From Thermoplasma acidophilum DSM 1728 (lineage in GTDB: Archaea > Thermoplasmatota > Thermoplasmata > Thermoplasmatales > Thermoplasmataceae): a DNA stretch of 64,000 bases. Both the position numbers and the translations under genes were made by a program. The notes beneath the pieces were generated by a model. That model was not told the origin of the DNA. It ran no database searches and saw only the letters and a list, made by a program, of their open reading frames with translations. This document shows positions 52,379 through 61,000 of the stretch, in pieces (within the stretch, counting starts at the first letter, position 1; every line of letters begins with the position of its first letter). Where the stretch lies: NCBI RefSeq assembly GCF_000195915.1, contig NC_002578.1, positions 558,001 through 622,000 of the forward strand, in the 5' to 3' direction.

Positions 52379-53626
52379 TCATGCTGGAGCAACGTCCAGC
52401 TTTGCGTTCTTGCTCTCCTTGCCTAGGAACCACATTATTGCAGTCAGCGGAAACACTATGAGAACAAGCAGAAGCATCGAATAGGAATAATTGTCGTGGA
52501 ACATGGATGATACGAGCACTTCTATTGTAGAGGCCGTTGAAGCAACCATAACACCGACCATGTAAGCCACACCGGGTATGGTCGCTCTGGCTTCCGCAGG
52601 CGATCTTTCATTCATGTACACGCCTGGCATGGCCCATGCTCCCTGGACTATGAACTGCATGATCACCGGAGCTAAAAATGCCATGTAGATCAGAGACGAT
52701 CTGCCGAATATCTCTGGGAATGCCCATATGGGTGATATTGCTATTCCTACGATCAGGAATGAGATGGCGCTCCATCTCCTTCCAAGCCTGGTATTTTGCG
52801 ATATGATTCCAGATATTATGCCGCCGATTATGGCCGCAGCGTTATATGCTATTGCTATGGATGCGACGTATGTCGGGCTGAAGTGCAGCTGATGCTCTAA
52901 AAACGTTGGATAAAGATCCTGCGTTGAGTGTGAAACGAAGTTCATACCCACGAGCAGTATGGAAAGGTATACGAAGAGCTTCCAGTGCTTTCCTATTGTC
53001 CTGAACGTCTGCTTGAATGAAGCATTTTTCTTAAATTCGTTGTATACAGGGCTTTCCTTCGTTGTCAGCATTATGTATATGACTGCAATCGCCGGTAAAG
53101 CCGCAAAGTAAAACATGGGCCTCCATCCATATCTTGGATAGATGAAAAGATAAACAATCGCAGCAAGAAGATAGCCGGTTGGATAGCCTCCTTGTATCAA
53201 TCCAGATACCCAGCCTCTGGCCTTAGCCGGCAGGGACTCCATGGCAAGTGCGAAGCCTGATCCCCATTCTCCACCCATGCCAAAGCCGTAGAGCGCTCTG
53301 AGTATCAGAAACACGGTTATTGTTGGCGAGAACGCAACGAGCGTATCGAAGAATGCCAAAAAGACTAGGCTGATAACCATCGTTATCTTTCTTCCGTATT
53401 TATCTCCGATAGGCCCAAAGAATAGGGATCCAACGAATCTCATGCTCAGCGTGAGCGTAATGCTCAGCGTCACCACTACAAGGGCGACACCGAACGTCTT
53501 TGATATAGCGATCAGGACGAACGTTATGAGGAAAAAATCAAATGCGTCGAGCGACCAGCCTAGATAGGTTGCCACGATCGTGTGTGCTTGTGATCTAGTC
53601 ATACGATCATTGACAGCAGCTTCCAT
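52379..53626 (-). CDS. MFS transporter, sugar-acid/carboxylate:H+ symporter type
   Basis: A 415-residue protein with about 12 membrane helices. SLDAFDFFLITFVLIAI, GPIGDKYGRKITMVISL (loop 2-3 motif) and GFGMGGEWGSGFALAMESLPAKARG are typical of the AAHS/SHS and sialate or lactate carrier families. The substrate is likely an organic acid, which could feed the lactate/glycolate oxidation cluster at 10-14.5 kb, but this is speculation. TATA-like AATATTATATGC near 53649-53660 supports ATG 53626. Confidence 0.8.
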   Translation of the reverse strand: MEAAVNDRMTRSQAHTIVATYLGWSLDAFDFFLITFVLIAISKTFGVALVVVTLSITLTLSMRFVGSLFFGPIGDKYGRKITMVISLVFLAFFDTLVAFSPTITVFLILRALYGFGMGGEWGSGFALAMESLPAKARGWVSGLIQGGYPTGYLLAAIVYLFIYPRYGWRPMFYFAALPAIAVIYIMLTTKESPVYNEFKKNASFKQTFRTIGKHWKLFVYLSILLVGMNFVSHSTQDLYPTFLEHQLHFSPTYVASIAIAYNAAAIIGGIISGIISQNTRLGRRWSAISFLIVGIAISPIWAFPEIFGRSSLIYMAFLAPVIMQFIVQGAWAMPGVYMNERSPAEARATIPGVAYMVGVMVASTASTIEVLVSSMFHDNYSYSMLLLVLIVFPLTAIMWFLGKESKNAKLDVAPA

Positions 53627-53822
53627 ACGAAGAGGCTAAAGAGATTGTGCATATAATATTTTGCTTCATCTTGATATAGATATTATCCTGTTCATATCTA
53701 TGATATCATTGAAGCGGTGTGGTGCTGCATTCGCTTCAAAATTTGTTTCACAGGGCGATTCCATTTTGATGAAAAATATTATGAATACTGAGAAAACAAA
53801 ATGGACTAAATGAGTTTTTTGT

Positions 53823-54989
53823 TCATTCCACCATTTCGAGTGTGAGAGTGTGCGCGCCTCCGCCTCCATGGCATAGTGTTGCGAGTCCAGTCTTCAGATG
53901 TCTGTGCTTGAGAGCATTCATCAGCGTAACGATGATCCTGGCACCACTGTTTCCAATCGGATGCCCAATGGCAACTGCTCCGCCATTTACGTTGAACCTT
54001 TCATTATCGATCTTCAGTTCGTTTCTAACTATAACAGATGCGATGGAGAAGGCTTCATTGTGTTCAACCAGATCGTAGTAATCTATGCTCTTGTGCTGTT
54101 TCTCAAGCAGCTTTCTTGTTGCGGGTATAGGTGCCTCCACAAAATCTAGGGGATCTAGGGAAGCCTGTTCATACCCCGTGATTCTTGCTATTGGTTTGAG
54201 ACCATACTCATTTATGGCCTTTTCAGAAGCAATCATAAGCGCTGACCCACCATCCGAAAGCTGTGCTGAATTTCCTGCTGTAAGGATGCCATTCTTGTCG
54301 AAGGCAGGCGGTAGCCTGGCAAGGTCCTCCATAGTTGTCTTCCTTATGCCCTCATCATGGTCAAGGCCTTCGAACTGCACGATCTCATCGGCGAATTCTC
54401 CAGATTCAGTTGCCCTTATGGCCCTTTCATAGCTCTGCACAGAGTATTCATCCGCCATTTCCCTTGTAATTCCGAATTTTCTGGATGTTCGCTCTGCGGA
54501 CACTCCCATGTGTTCGAAGTAGAACGCGTCAAGAAGGCCATCGGTGAGCATGGCGTCATCTATCTTATAATTCTTGTGTAAAAGGTGCTTCGGGCCCCAC
54601 CTGAGGTCCGCTGGCAGAAGAAATGGTGCATTGCTCATGCTTTCCATTCCACCTGCTATGACAAGATCCCTTTCTCCGAGTGCGATCTCCCTGGCAGCGC
54701 TCTCCACCGCGAGCATGCCAGATGCACACACAACATTGACCGTATATTTCAAAACGGAGTTAGGAAGCCCACCATGGAAAGCGGCCTGGCCCGCAGGATT
54801 CTGGCCATTTCCTGCCTGTATGACATTTCCCATTATGACCTCCTCAACCGATGCGGGATCTACGTGGGCTTCATCCATAACTGCCTTGATTGCTGCCCCA
54901 CCAAGTTGCGGAGCCTTTAGCTTTGAGAAAGAACGACCAAATTTTCCAATGGCAGTTCTCTTTGCAGCCACTATGAATACGTCTCTCAT
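53823..54989 (-). CDS. Acetyl-CoA C-acetyltransferase (thiolase)
   Basis: A 388-residue thiolase. The nucleophile cysteine is C88 in NVVCASGML, the NEAF motif and the C-terminal ATLCHGGGGAHTL second cysteine are intact. It joins or splits acetyl-CoA units, in the mevalonate pathway or in fatty-acid breakdown. Archaeal thiolases of this type usually form a complex with HMG-CoA synthase and a DUF35 protein, which are not adjacent here. A TTAATTG-type box (55006-55015) suits a leaderless ATG. Confidence 0.9.
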   Translation of the reverse strand: MRDVFIVAAKRTAIGKFGRSFSKLKAPQLGGAAIKAVMDEAHVDPASVEEVIMGNVIQAGNGQNPAGQAAFHGGLPNSVLKYTVNVVCASGMLAVESAAREIALGERDLVIAGGMESMSNAPFLLPADLRWGPKHLLHKNYKIDDAMLTDGLLDAFYFEHMGVSAERTSRKFGITREMADEYSVQSYERAIRATESGEFADEIVQFEGLDHDEGIRKTTMEDLARLPPAFDKNGILTAGNSAQLSDGGSALMIASEKAINEYGLKPIARITGYEQASLDPLDFVEAPIPATRKLLEKQHKSIDYYDLVEHNEAFSIASVIVRNELKIDNERFNVNGGAVAIGHPIGNSGARIIVTLMNALKHRHLKTGLATLCHGGGGAHTLTLEMVE

Positions 54990-55256
54990 ATCCTAAAATG
55001 ATTTGGCAATTAATACACTTTTAGTTGTGCATGTCTATGAAAGTTTCTGACAAAATTCGATACAAAATTAACGTTAATGGGCCATTTCGCGGTGTCTGTG
55101 AAAAAGGACACTGGAATCTGCATTTTTCATTGCAAAAATTTTCATTTGGAAAAAAATTACAGAATATTCAATATTTTCTTGATCATTTCGGTATTCTGAT
55201 CGAATATAAGTTTAAATCATGGACAATGTTAATAAGGTAATGGCAAAGGTGATGCC
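54990..55256. other. Promoter and intergenic region of the actin gene
   Basis: AT-rich. TTTTCATT occurs at 55124-55131 and 55139-55146 and GAATATTC at about 55163 is palindromic. GATAAGT-like TTTAAATC near 55208-55216 may be the actin TATA element. I do not see a regular array of repeats such as a parC centromere. Confidence 0.35.
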
Positions 55257-56237
55257 TTGGTAGTTGTAGGATTGGATGTAGGTTATGGTGATACAAAGGT
55301 AATAGGCGTTGATGGTAAAAGGATAATATTCCCATCAAGATGGGCAGTGACGGAGACCGAGAGCTGGGGTATAGGCGGAAAGATACCCGTCCTCAGCACA
55401 GACGGCGGCCAGACAAAGTTCATCTACGGTAAATATGCAAGCGGAAACAACATACGCGTGCCGCAGGGCGATGGCAGGCTTGCTAGTAAGGAGGCGTTTC
55501 CACTGATAGCGGCAGCGCTATGGGAATCCGGAATACACAATGACGGTAGCCCGGTAGATCTGGTCATAGGAAGCGGTACGCCACTCGGAACATTCGACCT
55601 TGAGGTCAAGGCTGCTAAAGAGGCACTAGAGAACAAGGTGCTCACGGTAACTGGGCCTGAGGGGGAGGTAAGGCAGTTCAACATAACCAGGCTGATAATG
55701 AGGCCGCAGGGTGTCGGGGCTGCACTGTACCTTCTGAATCAGGGTATCATAGAACAGCAGCCTGGGTACGGGGTGGTCATAGACGTAGGATCGCGAACTA
55801 CGGATGTGCTTACCATAAACCTGATGGATATGGAACCTGTTGTCGAACTGTCGTTCAGCCTTCAGATAGGCGTTGGCGACGCGATTTCAGCACTTTCAAG
55901 GAAGATAGCCAAGGAGACCGGTTTCGTGGTTCCATTCGATCTGGCGCAGGAAGCACTGTCGCATCCGGTAATGTTCAGGCAGAAGCAGGTAGGTGGTCCA
56001 GAAGTTTCAGGGCCGATCCTGGAGGATCTGGCGAACAGGATAATAGAGAACATAAGGCTGAACCTCCGCGGAGAGGTTGACAGGGTTACTTCTCTGATAC
56101 CAGTAGGGGGAGGATCCAACCTGATAGGAGACCGCTTCGAGGAAATTGCACCCGGCACACTTGTGAAGATAAAACCAGAGGATCTGCAGTTCGCAAATGC
56201 GCTGGGTTACAGGGATGCGGCGGAAAGATCGATGTAG
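55257..56237 (+). CDS. Archaeal ParM-like actin homologue (Ta0583 type)
   Basis: A 326-residue actin-fold ATPase. The phosphate 1 motif VVGLDVGYGDTKVIG, phosphate 2 VVIDVGSRTTDVLTI and adenosine motif IPVGGGSNLIGD are clear. From recall it matches Thermoplasma acidophilum Ta0583, a described filament-forming actin with structural similarity to plasmid ParM. The start is TTG 55257 with AGGTGATG 5-11 nt upstream. It is followed 7 nt later by a ribbon-helix-helix protein, which parallels the parM-parR operon. Cellular role not settled: segregation or cytoskeleton. Confidence 0.87.
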   Translation: MVVVGLDVGYGDTKVIGVDGKRIIFPSRWAVTETESWGIGGKIPVLSTDGGQTKFIYGKYASGNNIRVPQGDGRLASKEAFPLIAAALWESGIHNDGSPVDLVIGSGTPLGTFDLEVKAAKEALENKVLTVTGPEGEVRQFNITRLIMRPQGVGAALYLLNQGIIEQQPGYGVVIDVGSRTTDVLTINLMDMEPVVELSFSLQIGVGDAISALSRKIAKETGFVVPFDLAQEALSHPVMFRQKQVGGPEVSGPILEDLANRIIENIRLNLRGEVDRVTSLIPVGGGSNLIGDRFEEIAPGTLVKIKPEDLQFANALGYRDAAERSM

Positions 56238-56244
56238 ATAATGC

Positions 56245-56553
56245 ATGACAATACGCATAGTCCTTGACCTTAGCGATGATGAAAAGAAAATAGTGGATCT
56301 GATAAGGATACAGGGGGAGACATACGTAGATACCATCAGGAGGATCATCGAGGATTACTATGAATATCAGTTGGTCAAGGACGCCGTTAATAAAATTTAT
56401 GAAAAGCTGGGCCTGTCAGAAAAAAAGGAGGCTGTATCCGATCCTCCAGAAAATACTACTTCAAAAAAGACCGTTGAAATAACTACTGGCCATCCGGTGA
56501 GCATGACCAAGGTAGAAGAACTCAAAAAGAACCTCGAGAGCAGATGGAAATAA
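56245..56553 (+). CDS. Small ribbon-helix-helix protein, possible ParR-like adaptor of the actin
   Basis: A 102-residue protein. The N-terminal 45 residues (TIRIVLDLSDDEKKIVDLIRIQGETYVDTIRRIIEDYYE) fit the strand-helix-helix of a CopG-type DNA-binding dimer. Helical residues 45-60 are followed by a Ser/Thr/Pro/Lys-rich linker and the tail HPVSMTKVEELKKNLESRWK. The order actin gene, then RHH gene, with 7 nt between them, is that of ParM-ParR, where the RHH protein binds the centromere and its C-terminal tail binds the filament. Homology to ParR itself is not claimed. Confidence 0.68.
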   Translation: MTIRIVLDLSDDEKKIVDLIRIQGETYVDTIRRIIEDYYEYQLVKDAVNKIYEKLGLSEKKEAVSDPPENTTSKKTVEITTGHPVSMTKVEELKKNLESRWK

Positions 56554-56722
56554 TATTTTACCATTTCTTATTTAGCCATTTTTCAGATAATAATATACAT
56601 TATTTCGTTGTAACGTTAACTTTAAGTTTGATGAAATAATACCGGCTTAAATCATGCCTATGTAAGAAAAATCATAGACATGAGGAAGCAAAAGAAATAT
56701 AAAACGATGTGATGGTGATTGT

Positions 56723-57070
56723 ATGGCGAAAATGTTGGTTATGGTTATCACTGGCAAAGAGAATATAAACACGGAGATGGTTGCATTTAACTTTGCCATA
56801 AACTCGGTGCAGAATGCAAAGGCGCAGGTTGAGTTGCTATTTCTTGGGCGGGGTGTCGAAGCTCTATTTAAGAACCAAAACAATTCTGACACTTTTCTTG
56901 CCCAGGTACAAAAGGCTAGATCTCTCGGTATAAGGCTGACAGTTTGTTCCGTCAGCATGAAATCCCTCGGGGTGACCGATGAGATGATATTTGAAGGCAT
57001 AGAGAAGGTCATGGGTGGGGTTGAAACTGCCGCAAGGATAGATGATGGATACCAGGTTATAACATTCTAA
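56723..57070 (+). CDS. DsrE-family sulfur-carrier-like protein
   Basis: A 115-residue DsrE/DsrF-like alpha/beta protein: MLVMVITGKENINTEMVAFNFAI, then KARSLGIRLTVCSVSMKSLG, which contains one Cys at the family's active position. Members carry or sense sulfur. It ends 11 nt before a TauE-type exporter, which makes sulfur handling likely for both. A TATA-like GAAATATAAAAC (about 56692-56703) fits the ATG at 56723. Confidence 0.78.
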   Translation: MAKMLVMVITGKENINTEMVAFNFAINSVQNAKAQVELLFLGRGVEALFKNQNNSDTFLAQVQKARSLGIRLTVCSVSMKSLGVTDEMIFEGIEKVMGGVETAARIDDGYQVITF

Positions 57071-57081
57071 AGCTGATCAAA

Positions 57082-57906
57082 ATGGACATTACAATATTGC
57101 AGTACATTTTTTCGATAATATCGGGAATAATAGTTGGCTTTTCACTAGGTCTGATAGGCGGCGGAGGCTCCATACTCGCAATACCGCTCTTGATCTACTT
57201 TGTCGGAATAAAGAATCCGCATCTTGTGATAGGGACAACTGCACTTGCAGTGGGTATAAATGCGCTCATCAACGTTTACAGTCATCTCAGGAAAAAGAAT
57301 GTGAGTCTCAGGACTGGGGCAATATTCACCGTCTTCGGAATTCTGGGCGTACTCCTGGGGACTACGCTTGGGTTGATAACACCGGGTGGCAAGCTACTCT
57401 TCTTGTTCTCATTCCTAATGATTGTGATCGGAGCCTACATGTTCATAACCAAGTGCAAAACCTGCAAGAATTACGATGCGATTCCAAAGAAGAACAATAA
57501 TGATGATCCTCCTGATCCACCGAAGAAAGGTCTATGGCAAAAGATTAAGCTCGAAGTGTTCGGTGTGTTGGCCGGATTCGCCTCCGGATACTTCGGTATA
57601 GGCGGTGGCTTCCTCATCGTGCCCGCACTCCTCTATTCTGCGGACATAACGATGAATCTTGCTGTGGGCACCTCTTTAATGTCCGTCGGGACATTCGGCC
57701 TGGTTACGGCACTGAGGTACGGAATAGCTGGAAAGGTCCTGGTAACGATTGCGCTGCTTTATGTTCTCGGAGGCATATTCGGCGGATACGCTGGTGCCAA
57801 GCTCTCTTCATCCATGAAGAGATCGACATTACGCAGATTCTTCTCGTTGATAATAATAGTGGTTGGAATATACATGGCCATAGAATCATTTTCAGCCGTA
57901 TTCTGA
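57082..57906 (+). CDS. TauE/SafE-type sulfite exporter family membrane protein
   Basis: A 274-residue protein with about eight membrane helices in two halves: GFSLGLIGGGGSILAIPLLIYF near residue 20 and GFASGYFGIGGGFLIVPALL near residue 165 are the paired repeat motifs. TauE/SafE proteins export sulfite or sulfoacetate-type anions. The cytoplasmic loop between the halves contains Cys-rich KCKTCKNY. It shares an operon with DsrE (11-nt gap). Confidence 0.83.
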   Translation: MDITILQYIFSIISGIIVGFSLGLIGGGGSILAIPLLIYFVGIKNPHLVIGTTALAVGINALINVYSHLRKKNVSLRTGAIFTVFGILGVLLGTTLGLITPGGKLLFLFSFLMIVIGAYMFITKCKTCKNYDAIPKKNNNDDPPDPPKKGLWQKIKLEVFGVLAGFASGYFGIGGGFLIVPALLYSADITMNLAVGTSLMSVGTFGLVTALRYGIAGKVLVTIALLYVLGGIFGGYAGAKLSSSMKRSTLRRFFSLIIIVVGIYMAIESFSAVF

Positions 57907-58041
57907 TGATCGATTGCGATCATAGAACACGTGGCTTCAATTTATCGTCAATATATTGAATACCTCATCATTTGTGTGAAATTCGATCCAATACTGCTCA
58001 ACTTTTTATAAGATTATAACCTATAGTTTAGACCAAATAAG

Positions 58042-61000
58042 ATGGAATCAGAAACCAGGCTATTCAGAATAGAGGATTTCTTCCCGTTTCTCGATACACA
58101 TGTATCTAAATGGTTTAACAGTAATTATTCGTCTCTGACAGAACCGCAGAAGTATGCAATACCACTCATACATTCAGGAAGAAACGTTCTTGTATCCAGC
58201 CCAACCGGAACAGGCAAGACCATGACCGCCTTCCTGACCATCATAAACGAGCTCGTATCGCTTGCAAAGGAAGGCAGGCTTGAGGATAGGGTATATTGCG
58301 TCTACATAAGCCCTCTAAAGGCTCTTGCCAATGATATAAATAAGAACCTGAAGTTTCCTCTAGACGGGATATACTCGATCATGGATTCGGAAGGAATCAA
58401 GGTTCCCAGGGTACGCATATCCGTGAGATCCGGAGATACAACAGAGAGCGAGAGGCAGAAGATGGTTCGGAAGCCCCCGCACATACTTATAACCACTCCA
58501 GAATCATTTTCTCTTGCACTCTCCTCACCCAAGATGCGAGAGAACCTCAGGAATGTCAGGTATGTGATTATTGATGAAATACATGAAATTTCATCAACGA
58601 AGAGGGGAAGCCTCCTATCTGCAAACCTGGAAAGACTCAATCTGATATCTCCTGGAATGGTTAGAATAGGGCTTTCTGCTACACAATCTCCGATAGAAGA
58701 GATAGCCAAATATCTGGTTGGTTTTGAAGGAGAAAAAGCGAGGCCATGCGAGATCGTGGAGGTGCGTGGGGAGAAGCATCTCGATCTCAGAACTATAACG
58801 CCCGTACCGGATCTTACCAGGGTGAGCTATGAGGTTGCCAATGACAGGATGTACGATATCATAGCGGATCTTGTGAAGCAGTACAGAACCACCCTCATAT
58901 TCACGAATACCAGAAGCGGAACTGAGCATGTAGCTATGCGGCTCAAGAGCAGGGGCATTGAAAGTCTTGAGGCCCACCATTCATCAATGGGAAAGGATCA
59001 AAGGTTGGAGGTAGAGAACAAGCTAAAGAATGGCGAACTGAGGTGTGTTATAACATCCACTTCCCTTGAGCTTGGGATAGACATAGGCTTCATCGATCTT
59101 GTCATACAGATAGGAAGCCCGAAATCGGTCAGCAAGGGGTTGCAGAGGATAGGCAGATCGGGCCATGGGGTGGATGAACTTTCTAAGGGCATCTTCATAG
59201 TTTTCACTCTGGACGATCTGGTCGAATGCGCTGTTCTGACTAAAGCCGCATACAGCAGGCAGATAGACAGGGTGGATATTCCGAAGAATCCGCTTGACGT
59301 TTTGGCGCAGATACTTGTGGGAATGTCCCTTGAGAGAGTTTGGAGGATAGAGGAAGCGTACGATCTTCTGAGGAATTCATACACTTTTCATGAACTCAGT
59401 CATGAAGAGTTCATGATGACCATGGACTACCTATCAGGGGAACTAGAGAGTCTTTCGATATACCCGAAGGTCTGGCTCGATCGCGAAGCCGGTACATTTG
59501 GAAAGAAGCGAAGCACAAGAATGATATACTTCATGAACGTCGGCACCATTCCGGATGAGGCTAATTACAAGGCAATAAACGAGAAGGGCAAGAATGTGGG
59601 GGAGCTCAGTGATAAATTCGTTGAACGACTTAAAACTGGGGACGTTTTTGTCCTTGGTGCCAGAACATATATATTTGAAAAAACCGTGAGAAATAGGGTT
59701 TATGTCAGATCCGTTACCGGCATGAAGCCAACGGTACCTTCATGGACGGGAGAAATGCTCCCAAGAAGCTACGATCTTGGCGTCATGATCGGGCAGTTCA
59801 GAGACAGGATAGCTAGCATGATAGGATCTGGAGAGGATCCAACAGAGATGCTGATCAATGAATACCATGTGGACGAAAATGGCGCCAGAAGTATTATTTC
59901 ATATATAAAGGCACAGATAGAATATGGTATACCAACCGAAAACCGTGCGCTGATCGAAGGCTACCAGGAATCGGATGGGGTCTACGGCCTCATATTCCAT
60001 GTGCCACTGGGCAGAAAGGTGAACGATGCGCTTTCCAGGGCCTATGCTCTTGCTATTTCAAATAAGTACGGATCAAACACCCGCATAACCATAACCGATG
60101 ACGGTTTTATAATATATACTGAAAGGAAGATACCGATAGAGGAAGCCGTTAAAACGGTCAATTCTTCAAACTTCAGGGATCTAGTGCGCAGATCCATCGC
60201 GAATACTGAGCTTTTCAAGCAGCGCTTCAGGCACTGTGCCGCCAGATCACTGATGGTTCTGAGATCCTACAAGGGTTACGATATATCTGTGGCTAGGCAG
60301 CAGCTCAGGAGCGACAGGCTTCTGAACGAGCTTCAGAAGCACGAAGATTTCTCCATAATAAGGGAAACCTATAGAGAGATCATGGAAGATCTCATGGATG
60401 TTCCCAGGGCGGAGCAGTATGTCAAATCTGTCATGGATTCGCATTCGTACATGATAAGGAATTACACCAGAGAAACCAGCCCATTCTCATATGGTATGAT
60501 AATGGCCGGATCATCGGATATAGTGATGATGGAAGACAGGTCGAAGATGCTCCGGGATCTGCAGAGCAGAATGCTCGAAAAGATATATGGCGGTGAAACC
60601 ATACATTTCATCTTTGACAACCAGAAGGACGTCGAAGACTATTTCCGGAAAAAGATCCCACAGGTTCAGGACGAGGAATCGCTCATCAGATTCGCCGATC
60701 ATTTTCCCTATATAGACATACTCAAGGACAGATACAATTCACCCTATCAGCATGCAGAGGGCGATATAAGGGAACTGGTGGAAAAAGCAGTAGAGCAGGA
60801 TAAGATCGTTTCAGCCTATGTGCGAGGCCTAGTATGGTCGTCATCTGGAAATTACCCTCTTCTATGGACTCTCTTCAGGAAGAAGGCGGATCTAAATGAT
60901 ACTGATAGGATGGTACTGGCAGCATGCAATGGCCGTTCGTTTTCGGATCTCAGATCGGATCTGAATCTTGATGAAAACGTGCTTAAGAATGTACTTGCCA

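Noticed and set aside
55025-55240. 71-codon open frame upstream of the actin gene
   Set aside because: It covers the region expected to contain the actin promoter, has no recognisable domain and starts with several close Met codons. It could still be real, but I cannot support it.
54990-55256. A parC-like centromere repeat array upstream of the actin gene
   Set aside because: Only two short TTTTCATT copies and a single palindrome were seen; a ParR target would need several regularly spaced repeats.
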